In this document: positions 30,189 to 38,797 of the stretch, piece after piece
Numbering within the stretch: position 1 is the stretch's first letter
Layout of the letters: every line of letters begins with the position of its first letter
DNA from: Ligilactobacillus animalis KCTC 3501 = DSM 20602
Lineage (GTDB): Bacteria > Bacillota > Bacilli > Lactobacillales > Lactobacillaceae
NCBI RefSeq assembly: GCF_001434535.1
Contig: NZ_AYYW01000005.1
Location: 1-58,195 of the forward strand
Direction: 5' to 3'
Length of the DNA: 58,195 nt
The notes under the pieces: model-generated
What the model was told of the DNA's origin: nothing
The model's input: only the letters and a program-made list of their open reading frames with translations
Databases searched by the model: none
Made by a program: the position numbers and the translations under genes

Positions 30189-31333
30189 TTATTTCTCCAA
30201 ATACTGCACGATCAGCGCCTGATAAAGCTCACAAAATGCCAGATACTGTGACTTATCCACATATTCATCGACTTGATGAACACTTTGGTTCCCCGGACCA
30301 AAGATCGCTAATGGAAAAGTTGCTGGCTTGTCCAAAGTCAGGTTGGACGCATCCGTCACTGGGGCTAATGCGATCTTTTTGATCGTCTGCCCCAAATATT
30401 TCTCGCCTAAAGCTTGGGCCAAGTGCACCAAAGATGAATCGGGATCTTTTTTGACTGCCACTTTATTTAGATAAGTTGTAGTTGTAAGCTTAGCCCCGTG
30501 TCATTTAGTTTGTTTTTCCACAGCTCGATCAGTGCTTGAACTTTTTCATTATCCACAGTCGGAGTCGTTCTAACATTGATCTCAGCGGTGGCTCGCTCAG
30601 GCAACGAGTTGACTTGGCTCCCAGCCTTCAACACAGTCGCATTGAAGGTCGCATTGCCTAACAGTTCATCTGGTTTGGCTGCCTTTAGAAAAGCTTTTTT
30701 AGTCTGATATAAAAATTCGATCAATGGTTCTAAAGCATTATATCCCTGTTCTGGCATCGAACTATGCGCACTCTTTCCCCGCGAGATGACGCTTATATCC
30801 ATCGATCCTTTATAAGCATAAGCTACTTTTAGATCAGTCGGCTCCGCGATCAGTAACGCATCGACATCTTGCATATATCCTTGCTCGTAAAGTAACTTCG
30901 AGCCGGCTTGCTCCATCTCTTCACCGACCGTCAATAACAGCCGTACTTGTCCCTTTGGCAGTTTCTTGGCATGGACCAATTCGATCAAAGTGATCACCAA
31001 AGCTGCCACCCCGGCTTTCATATCACTAGCACCACGGCCATATAGTTTTTCGTTGCGTTCGGTCAAAACAAAGGGATCACTTTGCCAAGCACTAGCTGTG
31101 GCAGCAACCACATCTAAGTGTCCCGCAAGTGCTAGACAAGGTGTCCCAGTCCCGATTTGGGCAACTAAACAAGCACGATCTGGAGCTACTTGAACTAACT
31201 GCGAACTGATCCCATATTTGGCTAAATATTTATGTAAAAATTGGGCTACGTCTTGCTCATGATCATTGACTGAAGGGATCGCGACTAGCTTTTCCAAGAG
31301 TTCGAGGCGCTTGGCTTGATTTAAAACTACCAT
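30189..31333 (-). pseudogene. M20 metallopeptidase (ArgE/DapE type), frameshifted
   Basis: The first frame (31333-30467) carries the M20 metal and catalytic motifs: LAGHLDVV, GRGASDMKAG, TVGEEMEQAGS and AEPTD. It stops in LQLI, while the remainder continues one frame over as KVAVKKDPDSSLVHLAQ to 30189. Restoring one G in the run at 30494-30497 (minus-strand GGGG, giving DTGAKLTTTT) joins the two into a 381-residue protein of normal length. The start ATG follows GAAGGAAC. Likely former role: deacylation of an acylated amino acid or dipeptide. Sequencing error in the G run is the alternative. Confidence 0.85.
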
Positions 31334-31353
31334 ATATGTTCCTTCTTTCTAGC

Positions 31354-31382
31354 TAAAAAGACCGACAACTTGTCGATCTTTG
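31354..31382 (-). terminator. ndk terminator
   Basis: Minus-strand stem AAAGATCGACAA/TTGTCGGTCTTT followed by T residues, seven bases after the ndk stop. Confidence 0.75.
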
Positions 31383-31388
31383 GTAAAT

Positions 31389-31817
31389 TTATCTACTTTC
31401 TTCTGGGAACCAAATGCTGATCTCTCTTTCAGCTTCACTTGGACTATCCGAAGTATGGATCACATTACGCAAATTACCGTCGGGCCATTCACGCCCAAAG
31501 TCTCCACGCACTGTGCCCCAATCAGCTTGGCCAGGGTTGGTTGCACCTGCCATGCGATGAATGATAGGAACGACATTGGTTCCGGTCACGATGATCCCAA
31601 CGATCGGTCCTTCTTGCATATATGAGACCAATTCTGGGAAAAATGGCGCATTGACTTTATCTTCATAGTGCGCTTCAAGTTGCTCTTTAGTCGCTTGGAT
31701 CACTTTCAAGGCTGTGATCTGGTAGCCTTTGTGTTCGATACGGGTAATGATATCGCCGATGTGTTGACCTTCGACGCCATCTGGTTTAACTAACACTAAA
31801 GTTCGTTGTTCTGTCAA
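31389..31817 (-). CDS. ndk: Nucleoside diphosphate kinase
   Basis: Balances NTP and dNTP pools by phosphotransfer through a phosphohistidine. The 142-residue protein starts with TTG (MTEQRTLVLVKPDGV) eight bases after AGGAG; the longer frame to 31850 has no support. The active-site histidine lies in RNVIHTSDSPSEAEREI and the Kpn-loop-like region is present (MAGATNPGQADWGT). It has its own terminator. Many lactobacilli lack ndk, so its presence is mildly notable. Confidence 0.95.
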   Translation of the reverse strand: MTEQRTLVLVKPDGVEGQHIGDIITRIEHKGYQITALKVIQATKEQLEAHYEDKVNAPFFPELVSYMQEGPIVGIIVTGTNVVPIIHRMAGATNPGQADWGTVRGDFGREWPDGNLRNVIHTSDSPSEAEREISIWFPEESR

Positions 31818-31884
31818 TTTGATCACTCCTGTCCACAAATAGGATAACACTTATTTTCCTTAATTAATACTTTAATGTTTTTAA

Positions 31885-31914
31885 CAAAAAAAGACACCTA
31901 AACAGCGTCTTTTT
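31885..31914 (-). terminator. HD-domain gene terminator
   Basis: Minus-strand stem AAAAAGAC/GTCTTTTT followed by more T residues, starting right at the stop codon of the HD gene. Confidence 0.8.
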
Positions 31915-31916
31915 GG

Positions 31917-32555
31917 CTATTGTTGAATGATCTGGGTCGTCATGATCGCTAAATGATTTTGCGCATTGGTGTTCGCATTATCCTTCAATAATTCCGGCAA
32001 GATCATCTTCAAGAAATATTGCACACTTGCCATATCATTGAACTTCATGATCGCCTTTAAACTTGAACGATAAATATCCATGTAAACTGGTTCTGGATTA
32101 CCCTTTTGGATCTCACCAAAGGACTCATACATCAAGTCGATCTTATCTGCGACTGACAAGATCTTTCCTTCTAAAGTATCGTCTTTACCTTCTGCAAATC
32201 TGCGCTCATAGGCTGCGCGAAATTCGACGGGGATCTCAGTTTGGATGAAGTTTTCGGTCAACGACTCATCAACTTTAGCCAACATCGTCCGCAATTCATT
32301 GGTCGCATACTTGACCGGTGTCTTGATATCCCCGATAAAACGCTCTGTGTAATCGTGATTAAGCGCCTTTTCATACAGTGAACGCCAATCGACCTCATTA
32401 CCCGCTTGCTCTTCGATATCACCTAACATTTGCGCAGCTTGCGTCACTTTAAATGAGTGGGCCGCTACATTGTGTTCTTCAAATTTGAAATAACCTGGGG
32501 CCCGATTGATCATCTCAAGATCACTCAAACTCTTTAAATATTCATGCATGCCCAT
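31917..32555 (-). CDS. HD-domain nucleotidase (YfbR-like)
   Basis: The 212-residue HD-superfamily phosphohydrolase has EHNVAAHSFKV and LNHDYTERFIGDIKTPVKY, the metal-binding histidine/aspartate set of the YfbR-like 5'-deoxynucleotidases. The start ATG at 32555 lies six bases after GGAGGTG; the longer frame is not used. A well-spaced promoter lies just upstream. With ndk downstream, both may act on nucleotide pools, but that is only suggestive. Confidence 0.85.
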   Translation of the reverse strand: MGMHEYLKSLSDLEMINRAPGYFKFEEHNVAAHSFKVTQAAQMLGDIEEQAGNEVDWRSLYEKALNHDYTERFIGDIKTPVKYATNELRTMLAKVDESLTENFIQTEIPVEFRAAYERRFAEGKDDTLEGKILSVADKIDLMYESFGEIQKGNPEPVYMDIYRSSLKAIMKFNDMASVQYFLKMILPELLKDNANTNAQNHLAIMTTQIIQQ

Positions 32556-32584
32556 GAAAAACACCTCCGTATATATTTCATACT

Positions 32585-32613
32585 AGGATACACCGTAAGC
32601 AACTTTTTTGCAA
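32585..32613 (-). promoter_or_regulatory. HD-domain gene promoter
   Basis: Minus-strand TTGCAA (32613-32608) and TATCCT (32590-32585) with a 17-base spacer, about 30 bases before the start codon. Confidence 0.5.
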
Positions 32614-32703
32614 ATATCTTATTCTTTTAGCATTATTGACTATTCATAACCATGCGCTAGGCATTACAATTCGGAGCACGACTACTATAACAGTGCGTAA
32701 AAA

Positions 32704-32764
32704 TGCACAAAAAATCGGGTAGTTTCTTAGCATACAGCTACGACACACCCGATTTTTTTGTGCA
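32704..32764. terminator. Long bidirectional terminator
   Basis: An unusually long stem (TGCACAAAAAATCGGGT with ACCCGATTTTTTTGTGCA, near-perfect) around a loop of about 26 bases, just after the lipoprotein gene on the minus strand. Confidence 0.8.
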
Positions 32765-32770
32765 CTATTT

Positions 32771-33298
32771 TCAATTTACCGAAACGATCTCATAGATATC
32801 TTTATCGATCACCGTTTTACCGTCCTGTTCATACGCACCCTCACCCTCGTGGATACGTTTAACAGTTACTGTCCGTCCTTGATAAGTAACTTGTTGATCA
32901 CCCCAAGTTGCTTCACGATAAAAATCCTCAAGTGAAACATTAGGATCACATATTCCTGCTTGGACTGCTAAACGATAGTAAAAATCCATCCCATCGGTTA
33001 TAGTCTGTCCAACAACAGAACTGGTCGCTGCCGGCGCTTGGCTTGATGCAGTAGCTGGTTGCTCCCCAGCCACCCCCTTTGTCACTGGGGCATGTGAAGC
33101 GGCGGCTCGACTGCTTGACGTTTCACTGACTTGGCTTTCACTAGAACTAGAGCTACTGCTACTAGTCTTCTTTTTAGTTGTTTGGCTAGTTTTATGGCTG
33201 CTACTAGATTCTTGTTTGACCTTAGTTTGGGGCAAACACCCTGTCATCAGGGGTAACAGGCAAACAAGCACGCCCAAAACACGTAAATGCTTTTTCAT
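32771..33298 (-). CDS. Serine-rich lipoprotein of unknown function
   Basis: The 175-residue protein has a type II signal peptide with lipobox LMTGC (Cys21), then about 75 residues rich in S, T, K and A that look like a flexible wall-spanning linker, and a folded C-terminal part of about 75 residues (DGMDFYYRLAVQAGICDPN, SLEDFYREATWGDQQVTYQG). It lies directly downstream of the zinc-ribbon/serine-hydrolase gene (25-base gap), so both are likely co-transcribed and act at the envelope. No family recognised. Confidence 0.8.
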   Translation of the reverse strand: MKKHLRVLGVLVCLLPLMTGCLPQTKVKQESSSSHKTSQTTKKKTSSSSSSSSESQVSETSSSRAAASHAPVTKGVAGEQPATASSQAPAATSSVVGQTITDGMDFYYRLAVQAGICDPNVSLEDFYREATWGDQQVTYQGRTVTVKRIHEGEGAYEQDGKTVIDKDIYEIVSVN

Positions 33299-33323
33299 GT
33301 TATCACCTCATGGCACACTAAGC

Positions 33324-34589
33324 TTATTGTAAAAGGGTATTGTATAGGTCCAAACCTAATTTATTCATGGCAGATCGTTCTTCATTGTTATCACCATTTT
33401 GGGTCAAAACAACGACAACAAAGGCACCTTTTTCATTTTCAATGATCGCTGCATCATTTAAGATCCCGTAATTTTGCATGATACCAGTCTTATTGTAGAC
33501 TTTAGCCCCAGTTGGTAGGTCGCGAACTAATTTATCATGATCACGGTTCTTGTTTAAAATATCTAAGAATTCAGCACTGTCACTCTTACTGATCAATTTG
33601 TGGTTATAAACTTTCTTCAACAATTCACCCACATCAGCAGCCGACGTGATGTTATCTCGGCCAGCCTCAAGTGACTTCGTATCCATCATCTTACGTTGTA
33701 ACTTAGTATCATAGGCTCCCATCTTTTCGATCTGTGCATTGACTTTATCGATCCCACCTAAAGCATCGATCATGATGTTAGCCGCTGTATTGTCACTTTC
33801 ATCGATCATATAAGTTAATAATTCACGGTAAGTAAAGGTCTTACCGGCTGGCATGTTTTGGATCACACCCGTCCCGCCAACTTTATCAGCATTGGAAAGG
33901 GTATACGTATCGTCTAAATTGATCGTCCCGATCTTTTGTTGGGCATAGGCTGCCGCTAAAATAAAGAGCTTGATCACCGAAGCTGCACTTTGGGTCTGAT
34001 TGTTCAAAAGATAACTCACATCTTCGTTCATCGGTGCCACGTAGACCGTTTTATCACCAGCGATCCCGCCGATATCACTAGCTACAAGTTCTTTGACTTT
34101 AGCTTCATCAAAGTTGGACTTTGAACTTGGAGCTTCACTACTGCTAGAAGCAGCGCTACTACTCTCTTTTACAGTCGAACTTTTATCCTTACTACTACTT
34201 TTAGCTACAGAAGTCGGTTCGTTAGCTGGTTTATTGAGTGTATTATAGGCAAAATACCCACCAACACTTAAAACAAGTAGCCCTGCAACTACACCAATGA
34301 TTATCCCGGCTAGATTGCTTTTATGTTGGGGAACACCCGCATAAGGCCCTTGCGTCCGCGAATAGGTCGGTTCTGGCGCTGGCGCTTGCTTTGGAGCCGT
34401 GCCATCAAATGGGGTACCACATTGGTCACAAAAATCATTTTTGATATCATTTGGAGTCCCACAATTTTGGCAGATCTTTTCTGGCTTAGAGCTTGGCATT
34501 TGCTCAATTGGATCTGGCAAGGTCTCACCACAACTTTGGCAAAATTTTGAGCCAGCTGGATTAGTCGAATTACATTTTGGACACTTCAC
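33324..34589 (-). CDS. Zinc-ribbon membrane protein with class A beta-lactamase-like domain
   Basis: The 421-residue protein combines two N-terminal zinc ribbons (CPKCNSTNPAGSKFCQSCG, and a second with CQNCG and CDQCG), one membrane segment (about 93-115, LAGIIIGVVAGLLVLSVGGY), a serine/lysine-rich linker (130-160) and a serine-hydrolase domain. All three penicilloyl-transferase motifs are present: S204xxK207 (SVIK), S265-D-N (SDN) and K367-T-G. The ExxLN deacylation motif of true beta-lactamases is not evident. The ribbons would be cytoplasmic and the hydrolase outside. It may be a wall-acting carboxypeptidase or esterase rather than a resistance enzyme. Confidence 0.88.
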   Translation of the reverse strand: MKCPKCNSTNPAGSKFCQSCGETLPDPIEQMPSSKPEKICQNCGTPNDIKNDFCDQCGTPFDGTAPKQAPAPEPTYSRTQGPYAGVPQHKSNLAGIIIGVVAGLLVLSVGGYFAYNTLNKPANEPTSVAKSSSKDKSSTVKESSSAASSSSEAPSSKSNFDEAKVKELVASDIGGIAGDKTVYVAPMNEDVSYLLNNQTQSAASVIKLFILAAAYAQQKIGTINLDDTYTLSNADKVGGTGVIQNMPAGKTFTYRELLTYMIDESDNTAANIMIDALGGIDKVNAQIEKMGAYDTKLQRKMMDTKSLEAGRDNITSAADVGELLKKVYNHKLISKSDSAEFLDILNKNRDHDKLVRDLPTGAKVYNKTGIMQNYGILNDAAIIENEKGAFVVVVLTQNGDNNEERSAMNKLGLDLYNTLLQ

Positions 34590-34797
34590 ATCTTAACATC
34601 CCTTCATTATCTCTAGTTTTAGTATTATTCTAGCTAAAATTGGTCGTTTTTAATAGGTACCTTATCCTTGAAACTTTCCTTGGTTTTTTCACTATTTTTA
34701 GCTACAAAATTGCTTTTCTTTGTCTAAGTGGAAAATTAGCGTTATCCTTAAAGTAACGTGAGTTTTAGCACTTCACGATTTCAAGGGGGCATTAATT

Positions 34798-35901
34798 ATG
34801 AGTGAAAAATTTAGTTCACACTATGATGTTGTCGGTAGTTTTTTACGACCAAATAAATTAAAACATGCTAAAGAGGATTTAGCAAACGGTAAGATTGATC
34901 AAGCCAATTACGATGAGATCTTGAAAAAAGAGATCAAACGTGTTGTTGAAAAACAAGCTAAACTTGGCTTAAAGGATGCAACCGATGGTGAATTTGGTCG
35001 CAGTTGGTGGCATTTAGATTTTTTTTGGGGCTTCAAGGGCGTCAAACGCTATGATTATCGCCAAAGTTATAAATTCCACGGGGAAAAGACCCGAACTGAC
35101 AATGTTGAATTGGGCGGCCGTATCGAATATAATCCCAACCACCCCTTCTTTGAACAATTTAAGTATCTAAAGAGCATCGTTCCAAAGGGCGTTGTTGCTA
35201 AACAAACGATCCCTTCTCCAACACTTTTCTTTAGAGATGATCGCAGTAAAAATTACAAACTCTTCTATGCTAATTGGGAAGAATTTCTCAAGGGCTTAGC
35301 TCAAGCTTATAGTGAAACGATCAAGCATTTCTATGATCTAGGTTGTCGTTATTTACAATTAGACGATACGACCTGGGCCTTTTTGATCAGCAAGTTAAAT
35401 GAAACCACGGGTGAAGAACGCGACAAATATTTAGCTTTAGCCAAAGATAGCGTCTTTGTCATCAATAAGATGCTCGAAAAAGTCCCAGCCGATATGACCG
35501 TCACGACCCACATTTGTCGGGGCAATTTCAAATCGACTTACCTATTCAGTGGTAGCTATGACGTGATCGCACCATACTTAAGTCTTTTGAACTATGATGA
35601 ATTATTCTTAGAATACGATAATGAACGTTCCGGCAATTTTGATGCCTTAAAGCGGATCTGGAACGATCGAAAAGACGTTAAGATCATTTTAGGCTTAGTG
35701 ACATCAAAATTCCCTGACTTAGAAGATCCAGCTAAATTAAAGGCTAGAGTAGCTGAAGCAGCCAAGCTAGTACCCTTAGAAAATCTGGGTATCTCAACTC
35801 AATGTGGTTTTGCTTCAACAGAAGAAGGCAACGAATTGACCGAAGATGAACAATGGGCCAAGGTCAAATTAGTAGTCGAAACAGGTAAAGAGATCTGGTA
35901 G
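34798..35901 (+). CDS. Cobalamin-independent methionine synthase-like protein (MetE C-domain family)
   Basis: The 367-residue protein corresponds to the C-terminal catalytic barrel of MetE, like YxjG/YxjH of Bacillus. It has YDVVGSFLRPNKLKHA, TDGEFGRSWWH, LGCRYLQLDDTTWAFL, a zinc ligand candidate in THICRGNF and ISTQCGFAS near the C-terminus. It probably transfers a methyl group to homocysteine or a thiol, donor unknown. The start ATG follows AAGGGGGC. It is a single gene with a strong terminator. No S-box or T-box is visible upstream. Confidence 0.88.
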   Translation: MSEKFSSHYDVVGSFLRPNKLKHAKEDLANGKIDQANYDEILKKEIKRVVEKQAKLGLKDATDGEFGRSWWHLDFFWGFKGVKRYDYRQSYKFHGEKTRTDNVELGGRIEYNPNHPFFEQFKYLKSIVPKGVVAKQTIPSPTLFFRDDRSKNYKLFYANWEEFLKGLAQAYSETIKHFYDLGCRYLQLDDTTWAFLISKLNETTGEERDKYLALAKDSVFVINKMLEKVPADMTVTTHICRGNFKSTYLFSGSYDVIAPYLSLLNYDELFLEYDNERSGNFDALKRIWNDRKDVKIILGLVTSKFPDLEDPAKLKARVAEAAKLVPLENLGISTQCGFASTEEGNELTEDEQWAKVKLVVETGKEIW

Positions 35902-35920
35902 TGTGTAAATAACTACTAGC

Positions 35921-35966
35921 AAAAACTCCCGCTCAAGGTGCATTCTTGCATCCTGAGCGGGAGTTT
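35921..35966. terminator. Bidirectional terminator between the MetE-like gene and nagA
   Basis: A perfect 13-bp stem (AAACTCCCGCTCA/TGAGCGGGAGTTT) with inner pairs (GGTGCA/TGCATCC), placed between convergent genes. Confidence 0.88.
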
Positions 35967-35987
35967 ATTCGCTTATCAAAAAGAGCA

Positions 35988-37136
35988 TTATTTTTGATAA
36001 ACACTTTGTCCATCAACATAAGTTTCTTTGAGCCCTAAAGTTGGACTGACTACCAAGAAATCAGCGTCACGTCCATTTTGAATACTACCACAGACATCGG
36101 CGATCCCGGCACTCTTAGCTGGAAGCTCACTTGCCATTTCAAATGCTTCTGAAAGGCTACATAGCCCCCAATCAACAAGGTTTTTGACTGCGGTAAATAG
36201 CTCTAAGACACTGCCAGCTAAACTGCCACCATCTTTTAGTCGGGCCGCTCCATCTTTGACCTCGACCAAAAACTCGCCTAACATATACTCACCTTCAGGC
36301 ATCCCACCGGCTTGCATACAATCAGTCACCAAAACGGTCTTTTCTTGTTTAGCCTTGAGCAACGCTGTGATCGCTCCCAGATGAACATGATGCCCGTCAC
36401 AGATCAATTCAGTGTAAGCATCACTTGCAAAAGCAGCTCCGACCATTCCAGGTGCCCGATGATTTAGGCCACTCATTCCATTATACGTGTGAACAAAGAT
36501 GTCAGCGCCAGCATCCACAGCTGCCATCGCTTCTTCGTAGGTCGCGTTACTATGCCCGAGACAAACCTTGACCCCACTTTTGACAGCTTGCTTGGTAAAT
36601 TCGAGCGCTCCAGGATGTTCTGGGGCAAGGGCGATCTTTTTGATCATTCCTTTTGCGTAAGCTTGCAGGCGTTCGAGCTCAACAAAATCTGCATCGCGCA
36701 TATACGCTGGGTTCTGTGCTCCTTTATGCTCCGTAGTAAAGTAAGGTCCCTCAAGATATATCCCTTGGATCTTGGCCCCTGATATTTCATGGGCTTTTTC
36801 ACCTAGCAACTGACAAACCTGCGCTAACTTTTGTGGTGGTGCGGTCAAAGTTGTCGGCAGATAGGAAGTTACCCCACATGAAAGTAACCCCTGTGAGATC
36901 TCAGCTAAGCCTGCTGGATAGGCATCCATCACGTCATGTCCCGCAAAGCCATGGATGTGCGTATCAACTAAGCCCGGGGCAATGATCGCATCTTTTTTGT
37001 CGATGATCGTTGCAGCAGAAAGATCAGTCTCTGGTGGTAGATAACGGCCAAATTTACCATCCTTTATCTCTAAATAGCCCCCAGTTTTTACCCCACTTTT
37101 AGTTAAAAATGTCTGTGCTTTTACATAATAATGCAT
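35988..37136 (-). CDS. nagA: N-acetylglucosamine/galactosamine-6-phosphate deacetylase
   Basis: Removes acetate from an N-acetylhexosamine 6-phosphate. The 382-residue amidohydrolase has the metal-binding DTHIHGFAGHDVMD, EGPYFTTEHKGAQNP, LGHSNATYEEAMAA, HTYNGMSGLNHR and catalytic VTDCMQAGG. Being last in the operon with AgaS and a mannose-family PTS, it most likely acts on GalNAc-6-P (AgaA/GnbF role) rather than, or as well as, GlcNAc-6-P. The start ATG at 37136 follows AAGGCG. The gene is intact although other members of the operon are broken. Confidence 0.93.
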   Translation of the reverse strand: MHYYVKAQTFLTKSGVKTGGYLEIKDGKFGRYLPPETDLSAATIIDKKDAIIAPGLVDTHIHGFAGHDVMDAYPAGLAEISQGLLSCGVTSYLPTTLTAPPQKLAQVCQLLGEKAHEISGAKIQGIYLEGPYFTTEHKGAQNPAYMRDADFVELERLQAYAKGMIKKIALAPEHPGALEFTKQAVKSGVKVCLGHSNATYEEAMAAVDAGADIFVHTYNGMSGLNHRAPGMVGAAFASDAYTELICDGHHVHLGAITALLKAKQEKTVLVTDCMQAGGMPEGEYMLGEFLVEVKDGAARLKDGGSLAGSVLELFTAVKNLVDWGLCSLSEAFEMASELPAKSAGIADVCGSIQNGRDADFLVVSPTLGLKETYVDGQSVYQK

Positions 37137-37151
37137 GTCATTTCGCCTTCT

Positions 37152-38318
37152 TTATTCAAATTCGTGGATCAAAACACCTTTAACAACACGATTAACGGTC
37201 CCGCTTGGTGATGGAGTATCAGGTGTATTACCGATCTTAAGTGAAGTCAATAAAGCGATCACTTGCGCCACCATGATATCAGGCAAGACCAAGTAGCCTT
37301 CTGGTAAGATCTCACTTGGTGGATAATCAAAGCGTTGGCCAGTAAATTCATGGCCACTCACTTGCCCGATGCTTACCGTCTGCAAAGCGATCTGATCGGC
37401 GTGAACTTCTTCTAACACATCAAGATCATATTTGCGGGTATACGGATCATTAGCGACAAAATCTAGCACTAAAGTCTTCGCATTGATAAAGGATTTTGGC
37501 CCATGTCTAAAGCCCATCGAAGAATCAAAGACTGTCGCGATCTGGCCATGAGTCAGTTCCAAGATCTTTAATTGCGCTTCCCGAGCTAGTCCGCTCAACG
37601 GGCCTGATCCTAGATAAACGATCCGGTCAAAATCAAGCTCGACCAAAGCTGCTAACTGAGCTTCTTGTTCGATCACATACTCGCTTAGTTTAGCCGCCGT
37701 TTTTACATATTCGATCTTTTTAGCTTGGTCAGTCTGATCAAAGAACAAGAGACCCGCTAACGTCATGCACGTAAATGATCCGGTCATCGCAAATCCTTTA
37801 TCGTTAGAAAGTTCTGGCATTAAGACGACCAAGCTGTTCGCATCAGCCTTTCCTGTAACTGCTAAAGCGCCCTCAGTAGCACAGGTGATCACCAAATGCT
37901 TGACCTGTTTGACGACTTTATTTGCCAGTTTCACAGTTGCCTTACTTTCAGGGCTATTCCCACTACGCGCAAAGGACACGAGTAAGGTCGGTTCATCGGC
38001 TAACAGATAGTCTTTGGGTGCTGCCACGATATCCGTAGTCCCTAGACTCACGAATTCAAAGCGGTTCGTGTCCCCCGTCCGACGCAGGTAAGGAACTAAG
38101 GTATCCCCCACATACTGTGAGGTCCCCGCTCCTGTGAAGATCACGCGGATCTTTTGGTTTTCTTTGAGCTCAAAGCTAGCCAACAAGTCAGCTAATTTAG
38201 CTTGATGCTGTTGACAGATTGCTAGGGTCTCTAACCAAAGTTTTGGTTCTTGTTGGATCTCACGGGTCGTAATAACGGCTCCTAATTTTTCTAAGGTCGC
38301 GTTACTTTTTTCAAACAA
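37152..38318 (-). CDS. agaS: SIS-domain sugar isomerase/deaminase AgaS
   Basis: The 388-residue protein has two SIS domains. It starts MFEKSNATLEKLGAVITTRE and contains IFTGAGTSQYVGDTLVPYL, LVSFARSGNSPESKA and YLGSGPLSGLAREAQLK, typical of AgaS, the galactosamine-6-phosphate isomerase/deaminase that yields tagatose-6-phosphate. Start: TTG at 38318, five bases after AGAGGTGA, fits the family start; a GTG nine bases earlier overlaps the ribosome binding site. It lies between the EIIA gene and nagA. In the L. casei gnb operon the equivalent is GnbE. Confidence 0.9.
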   Translation of the reverse strand: MFEKSNATLEKLGAVITTREIQQEPKLWLETLAICQQHQAKLADLLASFELKENQKIRVIFTGAGTSQYVGDTLVPYLRRTGDTNRFEFVSLGTTDIVAAPKDYLLADEPTLLVSFARSGNSPESKATVKLANKVVKQVKHLVITCATEGALAVTGKADANSLVVLMPELSNDKGFAMTGSFTCMTLAGLLFFDQTDQAKKIEYVKTAAKLSEYVIEQEAQLAALVELDFDRIVYLGSGPLSGLAREAQLKILELTHGQIATVFDSSMGFRHGPKSFINAKTLVLDFVANDPYTRKYDLDVLEEVHADQIALQTVSIGQVSGHEFTGQRFDYPPSEILPEGYLVLPDIMVAQVIALLTSLKIGNTPDTPSPSGTVNRVVKGVLIHEFE

Positions 38319-38330
38319 TCTGATCACCTC

Positions 38331-38738
38331 TTAACTATTTGCATCGATCAAGCCATGGAGCGCTTCATTGACATCGGTCACGCCATTACGCGCTTCCGCA
38401 ATAAGATCTGCCTTTGAACCTAACATTTCTGCGTTCAAATACCCGATCACCATTGCCATGTTCATCCCAGCATAGAGTCGGTAATTAGCGCCGGCTATGA
38501 TCTGTTTTGCGATCACATTGCACGGTGTCCCGCCGTATAGATCGGCTAACACGATAAAATCATCTAATCCAGCAACGACTTTTTTAAATTTAGCTAAAAA
38601 CTCTGATTGGCCTTCATTGGGCAATAGCGATACTGTGTAAATATCGTCTTGGGGCCCCATGATCATTTCGACACTTTTCTTCAATTCAACACACATATCT
38701 CCGTGACTGATCAATACTAATGGTTTCATAAGTTTCAT
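38331..38738 (-). CDS. agaF: PTS mannose-family EIIA component
   Basis: The 135-residue phosphocarrier starts MKLMKPLVLISHGDMCVELK; the histidine in SHGDMC is the HPr-phosphorylated residue. It also has LADLYGGTPCNVIAK, the family signature. It passes phosphate to the EIIB protein encoded further upstream in the same operon. Two ATG codons 9 bases apart follow AGGAAAGG; either may be used. The gene itself is intact, but its partners EIIB and EIID are interrupted. Confidence 0.93.
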   Translation of the reverse strand: MKLMKPLVLISHGDMCVELKKSVEMIMGPQDDIYTVSLLPNEGQSEFLAKFKKVVAGLDDFIVLADLYGGTPCNVIAKQIIAGANYRLYAGMNMAMVIGYLNAEMLGSKADLIAEARNGVTDVNEALHGLIDANS

Positions 38739-38754
38739 TTCCTTTCCTATGGTA

Positions 38755-38791
38755 AACGAACCACAATGAAGCTACTTCACCATGGTCCGTT
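38755..38791 (-). other. Intercistronic hairpin between EIID and EIIA genes
   Basis: A 17-base imperfect stem (38755-38771 with 38775-38791) with no T-tract. It may protect the downstream mRNA or adjust the level of EIIA, AgaS and NagA relative to the permease. Confidence 0.5.
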
Positions 38792-38797
38792 AAAAGT

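Noticed and set aside
33324-34589. Beta-lactam resistance gene
   Set aside because: SxxK, SDN and KTG are present, but no clear ExxLN motif is seen and the membrane and zinc-ribbon fusion is unlike secreted beta-lactamases.
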